Positions 20,569 through 27,834 of a stretch of DNA of 64,000 bases are shown piece by piece. The notes beneath the pieces were generated by a model. That model was not told where the DNA came from. It was given only the letters and a program-made list of their open reading frames with translations, and made no database searches. Source of the stretch: Novipirellula aureliae (GTDB taxonomy: Bacteria > Planctomycetota > Planctomycetia > Pirellulales > Pirellulaceae); assembly GCF_007860185.1 (NCBI RefSeq), contig NZ_SJPY01000002.1:186001-250000 (forward strand), written 5' to 3'. A program made the position numbers and the translations under genes. Numbering within the stretch: the first letter of the stretch is position 1; each line of letters begins with the position of its first letter.

Positions 20569-21233
20569 TTCGTCATGAGTACCTTTGAATCTTGGATTTT
20601 GGGTAATCGACTGACATCGGGTGGTTCAAAGCCAACCTCGATCAAACGCCCTAGTGCGTTTCGAGTGCCTGACGAACCGACGTGATCGACCCAAACGGGA
20701 AGTGTAAAATTTCCGCTTTTGTCAAGCAGGAACATTCTAACCGACTCGTCAGCCAATTCGGGAGCACGCTGGATCGGCAAGACCTCGTCGACCATATGAG
20801 TACTCTCTCCCAAACTCAATCCACCAAATCGCGAGATACGACTTCGGCCATCGGTTGTCAGTGACGCAGCCACGCGTTGCTGCAGAGTCCCTTCGCTCTC
20901 CGTCACTTCTTCGCTGGAGTCTAACCAGATCACCAAACGAACATCGGTCAATAATTCTTGGTAATCAGGTCGCACATTAGAACCGTTGCCTAAGCCGAGC
21001 TTCTTGTCCTTAATCCGCCAGAGCTTTCGCAGCACGGTGCTTTCGTCGGGATGGCCGATCACACCAGCGGTACACCGCGCACCGATGTGACAAGTGCGAT
21101 CGACTTCGCCAACCATTGATAATAGGAAACCATAGACTGTCGAGGGTGAGGGCAGTGGCAGCGTTTCCCAATACTCTCGAGCTGCACCGCGACGAAACGA
21201 AGCGATCGGCACGGTGACGTACAGCCCAATCAT
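20565..21233 (-). CDS. cas5: Cascade subunit Cas5 (Cmx5/DevS type)
   Basis: 222 residues of a RAMP-fold protein. The N-terminus MIGLYVTVPIASFRRGAAREYWETLPLPSPSTVYGFLLSMVGE has the Cas5 pattern, including the P-S-T-V-Y-G-F-L-L motif and Gly-rich turns. It caps the 5' handle of the crRNA in Cascade. ATGA overlaps link it to cas7 upstream and cas4-cas1 downstream. Assignment to the DevS/Cmx5 family rests on gene order and on this N-terminal pattern. Confidence 0.88.
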   Translation of the reverse strand: MIGLYVTVPIASFRRGAAREYWETLPLPSPSTVYGFLLSMVGEVDRTCHIGARCTAGVIGHPDESTVLRKLWRIKDKKLGLGNGSNVRPDYQELLTDVRLVIWLDSSEEVTESEGTLQQRVAASLTTDGRSRISRFGGLSLGESTHMVDEVLPIQRAPELADESVRMFLLDKSGNFTLPVWVDHVGSSGTRNALGRLIEVGFEPPDVSRLPKIQDSKVLMTK

Positions 21234-22138
21234 GCCGACACCTTCGCGATCCGATCACAAACAGCTTGCGTTGCGGCCTTGATTCCGTCTTTTACGTCAG
21301 CCCCCAGTTCGGCCAAGGCTTTGCCGGAATCTGTTGTCGCCAACTCACCACCAACAATCAGCTCGCTTGCGTTGATGTCGCCCGACTTCACACGGCGGAC
21401 GAGTTCATCCGCTGAAAGGGTATGGCCAGCATCGGGTGTTCCGAAGCAATACAGCAAACGGGGTGCGGGATCTTCGGTCACACGAAACACAATTGCGGCT
21501 GGAGAGAAATCGAACAGGAACCGACCGTGATTTCCAGCGACCGTTCGCAGGTTAGCGATCGCTTGTAGAGCCTTTGCGGCACGGTCACTTTGTCGCAGGC
21601 GATCCGGTGTCATTGCGATCCCGTATTGATAGCGAGTGGCGTGAATCTCCGCTCCGTAGGGGACTGGGTTGTTACCTTTCTTTGCAGCGGATGGCGTTGC
21701 GCCGGGCGAAGCGGCGTTGAACGTCGTGTCACCTGGCCATGGCGTCAGGCTGACCGCTCGGGTGACTTCCAAAACGGCACGGCGTACCTTGGCCGAGCCT
21801 GCTTGCCCTTCTTCCTTTGCGGCTTCGGCAGACATGTAACCAAGCAAGTCATCGTCGATAAAAGTATCACCGTTCTCCTTTGCCCAGCCATCGAATCCCG
21901 GTTTCTGCCAATCATTGGTCCGTGTGTCTTCGTTCCAAGTTCGGTTGGTGCCGCCAGATTCCATCGACGCAAGATGCTTTCGTGTTTCAAATCGGATGGC
22001 TTCGGCACTGACGGTGGTATGCACCGCTCCTTTCCAAATCAGTTTCTGCAGGGTGGTCGTGTTGCCTTCGGTTTCACCACGGTTGTTTGCGGCGGTTCCA
22101 TAATCGGTAACGATGTTGGCGAAGATGTGCATGGTCAT
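21230..22138 (-). CDS. cas7: Cascade backbone Cas7 (DevR family)
   Basis: 302 residues starting MTMHIFANIVTDYGTAANNRGE, followed by TEGNTTTLQKLIWKGAVHTTVSAEAIRFETRK. This is the DevR/Cst2-type Cas7 beginning, with the crRNA-backbone-binding Asn/Arg-rich turn. Multiple copies line the spacer portion of the crRNA. Start: AAGGAA lies six bases before the ATG, 42 bp after cas8. Confidence 0.9.
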   Translation of the reverse strand: MTMHIFANIVTDYGTAANNRGETEGNTTTLQKLIWKGAVHTTVSAEAIRFETRKHLASMESGGTNRTWNEDTRTNDWQKPGFDGWAKENGDTFIDDDLLGYMSAEAAKEEGQAGSAKVRRAVLEVTRAVSLTPWPGDTTFNAASPGATPSAAKKGNNPVPYGAEIHATRYQYGIAMTPDRLRQSDRAAKALQAIANLRTVAGNHGRFLFDFSPAAIVFRVTEDPAPRLLYCFGTPDAGHTLSADELVRRVKSGDINASELIVGGELATTDSGKALAELGADVKDGIKAATQAVCDRIAKVSA

Positions 22139-22180
22139 TTTTGGTTCCTTGATGGGTTTAGAGTTGTTGCTTTACGTTGC

Positions 22181-23836
22181 TTATGCGCTTGCTGAATCTG
22201 CATCTTCGGATGCTTCCGCCGCTGCGGCGAGTTCTTTCGCCCCTTTGCCTTGATAACTTGCCAACGCCAGCAGTGCCAAGTCTCGAGCATGTTGCCAGCC
22301 GGATTCGTCTAACCACGGCAGGACTTCGGTCCAATTCGCTTGCAACTCCTTGTTGGCCGGCACGCGGCTGAACAAATCACAAATTGAGTGGCGAAACTGA
22401 TCGGCGGTCTTGGCACCCGAAAAGGCCAGTCGCCAACGCTCGTATTCGCCACGAAACCGATTTTGCATCGCGGCTTTTTGATTCGCTGTCTCGCTGGCAA
22501 TCTGTCCGTATCGCCCACGAAGCGCATGGTGTACGGCTCCAATGAGAGCCATCTGCCCAGGCTTGTCCCAAACGTCTGCTTTGATCATGGCAATCAATCC
22601 TGTTCGTTCAAAAGGTAAGCGATCACGAAAGGGTTTCCCGTTTGCTGGATCGCGGTCAACAAACAGTTTGGTAAATCCGGTGAACCAATCGCGACGATGA
22701 GCCAGATTGTCGGCGATCAGCGGACGCACGATACTATCGCTCCAAAAGAATTCCTCACGCTCGGTCGACTTGGCCGCTTTGCCTTTGCCGGTTTTCACGG
22801 TCACTTTTCGAGACGCTTTTCGCGGTGCAAAGTGGTCTTTGGCGTATCGAAAAATCTCCAGTCGCCGCTGGTCGAGCGGTTCAATCTTTTCCGCAGCGAC
22901 TCGCGATTTCTGTTGACTGGCCCAAGCGGTTGGCCTGAATACAAACGCGGTCACTGAGGCGACGGCGAGTCGCTGTTTTGTGTCATCGCCTCGCAGCCGA
23001 GCGTAGAGTTGTAGCACCGCATCACCACTGCCACCGATCAGGCAATCGCGGTAGCTGCTAGGTGTGATCTTGCGTCGGTTGTCAGCGAACAACAGCAAAT
23101 CCTGCACATCCGGCACCAACAGCACGGCAGAACCTCGATTGATCGGCAAGGCCAATGTTCCGATCGGTGCGAAGTACGCAGCCAGCAGTTGAGAAACGCT
23201 ACCTTCGTATTTCGTTTGCCCTGCGAAACCATTGTGCCGGACAGCAGCACCTGGATAGAGCGTTCCAGGAAGTTCGGCGGATTTCTGCGACAACGTCCCC
23301 TTCTTTTTATCAATCAAATCTTGGTAGCCGTCTTGATGCTTGTACCAATCGAGGCATCGTGTGCTGAACTGGAACGATTTACCATCGATCTCGATGTTAA
23401 GCTCGGAGTCCTTCTTTTCTCCAGTACGTGTCTTCCCGTGTTGCAGAAACGTCAGCATCAAGCCTCGCTGCAGATTGACTCGTACCGATTGCTGTTGTTT
23501 GCCGAGGTAAGTCGTTTGCAAGTCGATCGTTCGCTCGCACAAACCGAACGCGGCCTGGAAAATCGGCTTGAAAACGTCCTCGACTTTTTCCGGATCTGCG
23601 AACCGGAACAGGATCTTGTCCGAACTCAGTTCCCACGGCACACCATCATCGATCCATGATTCGGGGAAATCATCCTCGTCGTACTGCTCGCTTTGAATCG
23701 AACGTTCGATCCATCGCAGTGTCGTTGCCAGTCCGCCGATTCCCGCCCGGAGCAAAAGGTCCATTTCAGGATCAAACAGACTGACTTCCAAGTGATCGGG
23801 AGGTGCTACCTTTGCTTTAGCTGTCTTGGCCATCAT
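22181..23836 (-). CDS. cas8: Cascade large subunit Cas8 (Cas8a1/Cmx1, Myxan type)
   Basis: 551 residues. Recognised by the N-terminal block PPDHLEVSLFDPEMDLLLRAGIGGLATTLRWIERSI, by its length and by its place between cas6 and cas7. It should recognise the PAM and start R-loop formation. The long reading frame extends to 23857, but GGAG lies four bases before the ATG at 23836, so I start there. The start overlaps the cas6 end by about 20 bp. The C-terminus ends in an Ala/Glu/Asp-rich tail (ELAAAAEASEDADSASA). Confidence 0.9.
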   Translation of the reverse strand: MMAKTAKAKVAPPDHLEVSLFDPEMDLLLRAGIGGLATTLRWIERSIQSEQYDEDDFPESWIDDGVPWELSSDKILFRFADPEKVEDVFKPIFQAAFGLCERTIDLQTTYLGKQQQSVRVNLQRGLMLTFLQHGKTRTGEKKDSELNIEIDGKSFQFSTRCLDWYKHQDGYQDLIDKKKGTLSQKSAELPGTLYPGAAVRHNGFAGQTKYEGSVSQLLAAYFAPIGTLALPINRGSAVLLVPDVQDLLLFADNRRKITPSSYRDCLIGGSGDAVLQLYARLRGDDTKQRLAVASVTAFVFRPTAWASQQKSRVAAEKIEPLDQRRLEIFRYAKDHFAPRKASRKVTVKTGKGKAAKSTEREEFFWSDSIVRPLIADNLAHRRDWFTGFTKLFVDRDPANGKPFRDRLPFERTGLIAMIKADVWDKPGQMALIGAVHHALRGRYGQIASETANQKAAMQNRFRGEYERWRLAFSGAKTADQFRHSICDLFSRVPANKELQANWTEVLPWLDESGWQHARDLALLALASYQGKGAKELAAAAEASEDADSASA

Positions 23837-24428
23837 TGGTCTCCTGGCAAGGAACAAAAACGCCGCACCCCATGTGTCGCCGCCCGCCGATACCTTCGGC
23901 GAGTACTTTTAGCGACGATTCATCGTCGAGCTTGGACAACGTCGTTTCAAACCCGAGAATTTCATTTTGTTTAACGCGAATCGTCCGCTGTCGCCCCACG
24001 TTGATCTCGGCGTCCTTAATTTCGAGCTTGTCGAGTTGTCTCTGAACGGCTTCCGCGAACTCGTTTGGTTCAAAAAAACCTTTGATCGTCACAATGCGTG
24101 CTCGTAGTCGCGGTGCAGGTTCCAATTGTTGAACCGTAGGAACACCAAGAGTGATCGAGCGACCGACAAGCATGATTTGTTTGCCGGCAAGCGGCAAAAA
24201 CTCGCCGACACGATCCGCTGACGTGCGAACAACTAGACGGCTGGTTCGAGTCAAAGCCATTTTTCGGTCACCGACTTGCCGCCCAGGAATGGGAGCCAAT
24301 GCAAATCCGTTTCCGCCGTGAACGGCTGGAATCAATTGCGTGACCGCGCCTAGCAATGCGTAGCCATGATCCGCCGGAATGGGAGATCGTCCCATCACGG
24401 GAAACGCTAGTTCAATTGGTTGCACCAT
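23817..24428 (-). CDS. cas6: crRNA-processing endonuclease Cas6 (Cmx6 type)
   Basis: About 203 residues. The Cmx6 pattern is plain: IELAFPVMGRSPIPADHGYALLGAVTQLIP at the start, a middle VTIKGFFEPNEFAEAVQRQLD, and the Gly-rich loop GIGGRRHMGCGVFVPC near the end. The His of ADHGYAL is a candidate catalytic residue. It should cut inside each repeat, leaving a handle ending GTTGAGCAC. The ATG at 24428 has AAGGA nine bases upstream (a TTG at 24434 is possible). It overlaps the 3' end of the sigma-like gene by 17 bp, so the two are translationally coupled. Confidence 0.92.
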   Translation of the reverse strand: MVQPIELAFPVMGRSPIPADHGYALLGAVTQLIPAVHGGNGFALAPIPGRQVGDRKMALTRTSRLVVRTSADRVGEFLPLAGKQIMLVGRSITLGVPTVQQLEPAPRLRARIVTIKGFFEPNEFAEAVQRQLDKLEIKDAEINVGRQRTIRVKQNEILGFETTLSKLDDESSLKVLAEGIGGRRHMGCGVFVPCQETNDGQDS

Positions 24429-24894
24429 GTTCAATGATCCTTTCTTCGATCTTTCGCATAACTTGTTTCGATAGTTTGCTTACAGCGGATGGACAGACAC
24501 TTAGTCGCTCGGCAATTTTCTTTTTCGAAAATCCCATTGCAAGACACTCCGCACAAATTCGTTCCCGACTGCTCAGTTCATCGTGAAGGCATTCTAAAGC
24601 ATCCCAAACGACTTGACATGGATCTCGGTAATTACTTGTAAAGCCGTCGACAATGCCATTTGGCTGCAACACAAGGTCAATTTTGCGTTTACGATGGAAG
24701 TATCGACTACAGGCTCGTTGGGCGGACTTAGCGAGATATGCACGTGGATTTTCAAGAACCGCCAACCTTGGATCCGATATGAGAGGCTCGCAGCGTTCAA
24801 GTACATATTCAGCGCACGAATCACCGGCTACACCGCACCTCTGATCAGACTGGTCAATTACATGCAAACGCTTCGGAAATAGTGATTGTCTCAT
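24412..24894 (-). CDS. ECF sigma-like regulator inside the cas operon
   Basis: 160 residues with the layout of a small ECF sigma factor. A region-2-like helix pair (LENPRAYLAKSAQRACSRYFHRKRKI) is followed by a region-4-like helix-turn-helix (ALECLHDELSSRERICAECLAMGFSKKKIAERLSVCPSAVSKLSKQVMRKIEERI). It is not a core Cas protein. The 17-bp overlap with cas6 and position as first gene after the regulatory gap suggest control of cas transcription, either as an activator or as a specialised sigma factor. No anti-sigma gene is near. The ATG at 24894 is 14 bases from the best Shine-Dalgarno (AGGAG); a competing ATG at 24901 in another frame is better placed. Confidence 0.75.
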   Translation of the reverse strand: MRQSLFPKRLHVIDQSDQRCGVAGDSCAEYVLERCEPLISDPRLAVLENPRAYLAKSAQRACSRYFHRKRKIDLVLQPNGIVDGFTSNYRDPCQVVWDALECLHDELSSRERICAECLAMGFSKKKIAERLSVCPSAVSKLSKQVMRKIEERIIEHGATN

Positions 24895-24901
24895 TTTTCA
24901 T
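24854..24901 (-). CDS. Possible 15-residue leader ORF overlapping the sigma-like gene start
   Basis: On the minus strand AGGAG lies seven bases before an ATG that encodes MKNETITISEAFACN and a stop. It overlaps the start of the sigma-like gene in a different frame. The spacing is better than for the sigma-like ATG itself. It may be a translational leader, or merely a chance ATG. Confidence 0.3.
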   Translation of the reverse strand: MKNETITISEAFACN

Positions 24902-24951
24902 AACTTTTCTCCTCTACCCTTAAATAAAGCACATTTTGGGGAAAGCTTCAC

Positions 24952-24987
24952 AACTTTTTACGAGACTTGACACACAAATTGTAGCAT
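24952..24987 (-). promoter_or_regulatory. cas operon promoter, coinciding with a pseudo-spacer target
   Basis: Read on the minus strand, TGCTACAAT (24986-24978) is an extended -10 element; no good -35 is seen upstream (CTCTGG at 17-bp spacing). It would drive the sigma-like gene and the downstream cas6-8-7-5-4/1-2 genes. The same bases form a protospacer-like site: ATG at 24987-24985 in PAM position, then ten bases identical to the start of the pseudo-spacer at 25049. The match is 19 of the first 23 positions and 21 of 33 in total. Confidence 0.6.
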
Positions 24988-25014
24988 TGACTCTTTAAAC
25001 CCAGAGTGTAGTAT
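24987..25014 (+). promoter_or_regulatory. Promoter for the crRNA-like RNA
   Basis: TTGACT at 24987-24992 and TAGTAT at 25009-25014, with 16 bp between them, predict a start near 25020-25022, immediately before the first pseudo-repeat. The -35 box touches the protospacer-like site, so binding of Cascade or RNA polymerase at one promoter would affect the other. A second TTGACA at 24967-24972 has no matching -10. Confidence 0.55.
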
Positions 25015-25019
25015 CTAAA

Positions 25020-25117
25020 GTTGCAGATCGCAAGCCTGCGTTGAGCACCTACAATTTGGCTGCCAAGTTTCAAATTGTGAAGCAGAGAATTCGTTAACGC
25101 CATCGGCGATCAGATAA
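25020..25117 (+). ncRNA. Candidate crRNA-like regulatory RNA (pseudo-repeat, pseudo-spacer, pseudo-repeat)
   Basis: Pseudo-repeat 1 ends GCGTTGAGCAC at 25048, identical to the last eleven bases of the repeat in crRNA sense; 17 of its last 20 bases match, and its stem CGCA/TGCG is kept. Pseudo-spacer: 25049-25081, 33 nt, within the array's range of 33-37. Pseudo-repeat 2 starts about 25082 and carries CGTTAACGCCA (eleven identical bases) and CGGCG; about 21 of 26 central positions match with one gap. The order, strand sense and spacing are those of a crRNA unit, but only one exists and it faces opposite to the cas genes. The 3' part runs into the cas3 stop region. Confidence 0.65.
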
Positions 25118-27440
25118 TCACAAACGTGCTCCAGACGGCACCGGTTTCGGAACAGTAGTCGATCGCGGTTTCGGATGCGACTGGGAAGCCTCCGTGCCGA
25201 TAATTCCCCAGTTGCCAGTTGTCCGAAACGGGATAGTTCATCGGAAGGGTATAGGCGACCACTGAACGATCTCGCTTCGCGTTGGGTAAATCATTTTCGC
25301 GAATTACGGTGACTCCGTATCCAGCGGTGCGAATCGCGTCGACTGGTGTTTCAATGCCTCCCGTGAGCCAACCGCTTGTTTCAAGTTCAATCTTTTCAGA
25401 TATGTCCATCGCCCTCCATGCCTCGACGAGTTGCTCTTGAGAGAGGGGTTCCGTTCCTAAACTGTCGAGCCAAGTTCGTGCAAGTTCAAGGTCACTTTCC
25501 CTATATGGTGCCGATGAAAATTCACCGTCATCACGTACCGGGTCAATCACGATGAAAGGTCGAACCGGACGCTCTTCTGCTGGCTGATCGGGGTGGATTG
25601 CTCGGTTGAGTCGACCGAGTCGTTGAATGAGTGCGGGTATCGGAGCGAGTTCAGTAACCAGCAAGGTCGCGTGCTTTAGATCCAACGACATTTCGGCGAC
25701 TTGAGTGGTTGTGGCACAGCCTGCATCTGTTGAATCGAACATCGCGGTTACTTCGTTGTGCCGGTCAACCCGGTCCTTGTAGATAAACCGGCTGTGGTAA
25801 ACACGGGCATTGCAATCAGCGAGTTCGAGGCCGAGCTTTCGGGTTCGCTCAACCGTGTTGCTGATCCAAAGCACGCGACCACCGGAATCAAACTCATCGC
25901 GAACAAGTTCCAACGCATCGTCGCGCGTCACCGACACGCCTAGCTTGTGACGAATGTATCGCGGAAGCTGCTCCAAGTCTTCTGGCCCCGCAACGCAGCA
26001 AAAACTCCGATTGCCCCCCTTGGCTGCCTTTTCAATTGCATTTCGCCGCGACGTCGGCAGGCTTGCCGTCATCACGAGCACTGGAATCCCTGGCAGTTCA
26101 CGAAGAAACGTCAGCAGATTTCCGAACAACATGTCGTCGTACGAATGAACCTCATCAAAGACGATTGCAGACTGCGAAATCGCAGGCCATGAGTACAAAC
26201 CGCGTCTTTGGTTCTGTAAAATTGAAAGTAATGAATCCACCGTACAGGCAACGGTTTTCGTGTCCCAGGCCTTGAGTGATTCGACGCGTACGGATGTATC
26301 ATCCATCGTCTCGTCGGATTCTCGCGATCCTAGCATTTGTAGCATGTCGTATTGCTGGCGGCTATGAAACAGATCCGCTCCGTCGACAACCGATTGCTTG
26401 TTCGGATCGTTCGTTTCCGCTTCCAAAAGGTAGCCTTGAAATCCGGCCGTTGCGGTGCCGGTCGTCGGATAGCAAAACCAAAGTCGTCGTCCCGCATGTT
26501 GCTGGCCCGCCCACTGATAGGCTGCGACCGTTTTGCCGCTACCACAGCCCGCTTCCACGAGCGTGATACTGGCATCAGAGCCGGCGATCGCTAGCTGAAA
26601 CTCTCGCAGCATGTTTCCATCGAGCCGATTTGTCACGATCGATTCAAGCTGCTCGGTTGAGGGGCGTCGATTTAAAGTTTCCGTGATCCAGTTCTGCCGG
26701 CTTGCCTGCGTGTCAAGATGTTCCCACAGTGCCGAGCCAGCGACGTCACTGGCGATGACACAAGCTTTCACGCACGCACAAAACCGCCGCCAGGGAGGAT
26801 CTACAAAAATTTCGTCGGCGAAGAAGTCGGCAAGTTGTTGCACCATGGAACAGAATTGGCGTGGGCGCTGGTGGTCCTTTACACCTTCGTGCAATATCGT
26901 TGAAATCTGCGAAGGCGGTTCGCCAAGACCGAGCTGTGACTGAATCTGAAGCAAGCATGAACGAAAGCCAGCGTGTTCCGCAAAGACTTCGATAGCCTCG
27001 CTACCAAAACAATCTACCTGCGGTGAGCAATGGCTATGTTTCGGGTGATGCCCTGCAACGGCTGCCATCGCGATGTGCCAACATCGCTCGCAACGATCGA
27101 CGGCTGGCAAGAGCCAAGCTTTGACAACCGGTTGTTCGGCCAACCAGACAGAAATCCATTCGTGGCGAATCGCCTGTGGTTTGGAATCCCCCGCGATCAT
27201 CCGCTGAAAGTGATTGTTCGCTTTACCTAGGTCGTGAATCGCTGCTGACAAGAGTACCGTTTGACGAAAGCGATCATACCATTGGCTCGGCGAAAGACCG
27301 AACGCTGCTAACTGATCGCATCCGCTTGCGTCGACGACGCCGATCGCAGACTCGAAAACATCCGCTAGGTGCTGTCGTAACGTGGTATGTTGCGATGCGT
27401 CGGTTCCATCGACACTTTTGGCGAGCAACTGCTCTAGCAT
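25110..27440 (-). CDS. cas3: CRISPR effector nuclease-helicase Cas3
   Basis: 776 residues. N-terminal HD nuclease domain: VLLSAAIHDLGKANNHFQRM with the HD pair, then H residues in IRHEWISV and AGHHPKHSH. Superfamily 2 helicase: Walker A EAGCGSGKTVAAYQW, motif II IVFDEVHSYD, motif III VLVMTASLP, motif VI LIQRLGRLNRA. It is recruited by target-bound Cascade and degrades DNA 3' to 5'. It is the first gene of the cas block and is separated from the others by the 215-bp regulatory gap, so target cleavage and Cascade supply may be controlled independently. Confidence 0.95.
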   Translation of the reverse strand: MLEQLLAKSVDGTDASQHTTLRQHLADVFESAIGVVDASGCDQLAAFGLSPSQWYDRFRQTVLLSAAIHDLGKANNHFQRMIAGDSKPQAIRHEWISVWLAEQPVVKAWLLPAVDRCERCWHIAMAAVAGHHPKHSHCSPQVDCFGSEAIEVFAEHAGFRSCLLQIQSQLGLGEPPSQISTILHEGVKDHQRPRQFCSMVQQLADFFADEIFVDPPWRRFCACVKACVIASDVAGSALWEHLDTQASRQNWITETLNRRPSTEQLESIVTNRLDGNMLREFQLAIAGSDASITLVEAGCGSGKTVAAYQWAGQQHAGRRLWFCYPTTGTATAGFQGYLLEAETNDPNKQSVVDGADLFHSRQQYDMLQMLGSRESDETMDDTSVRVESLKAWDTKTVACTVDSLLSILQNQRRGLYSWPAISQSAIVFDEVHSYDDMLFGNLLTFLRELPGIPVLVMTASLPTSRRNAIEKAAKGGNRSFCCVAGPEDLEQLPRYIRHKLGVSVTRDDALELVRDEFDSGGRVLWISNTVERTRKLGLELADCNARVYHSRFIYKDRVDRHNEVTAMFDSTDAGCATTTQVAEMSLDLKHATLLVTELAPIPALIQRLGRLNRAIHPDQPAEERPVRPFIVIDPVRDDGEFSSAPYRESDLELARTWLDSLGTEPLSQEQLVEAWRAMDISEKIELETSGWLTGGIETPVDAIRTAGYGVTVIRENDLPNAKRDRSVVAYTLPMNYPVSDNWQLGNYRHGGFPVASETAIDYCSETGAVWSTFVII

Positions 27441-27834
27441 TAATCTGTACCTTGGGTGCGAGGTCCTGTAAATACTGTAAGTTTAGATCATATCCGCATT
27501 TTGTACCGGCTTTTAGTCCTCAGCGGTGACAGGCATTACAATAATAGCAATCTAGTACCTATAGTGTTTTCGTCGCTGGTTGATGGTAGGAATATAGCCC
27601 CACCCAAATCGCGGTGCAAACGGATGGAAGCGTTATAGTGCAATAGGAACCGGCCTGAATCAATGAGATTGCAGGACTCGTCGCCTCATTTGTTGCCGTA
27701 GGACTGATTGGGAATCAATCACTAGGTAGTGCCTTTGAAGATTGCTATAATTACGAAGACGAGAGCTGGGGCCTTCGTCGATCTTTGGCTGTCGACTTGT
27801 GGGAAATGCACACGAAGAACACAAAGAGTTCCGG
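27441..27834. other. cas3 upstream region
   Basis: 394 bp between divergent genes. On the minus strand, TATGAT at 27492-27487 is a possible cas3 -10 with no good -35. No pseudo-repeat and no convincing copy of the pseudo-spacer target is visible here. No gene recognised. Confidence 0.4.

Noticed and set aside
24895-25109. A CreTA-type toxin gene next to the crRNA-like RNA
   Set aside because: The pseudo-spacer targets the promoter that reads into the sigma-like gene and cas6, and I see no short toxin-like transcript unit of its own.
27441-27560. A second target of the pseudo-spacer upstream of cas3
   Set aside because: The best stretch (GGTACAAAATGCGG on the minus strand) matches the seed poorly and has no ATG in PAM position.
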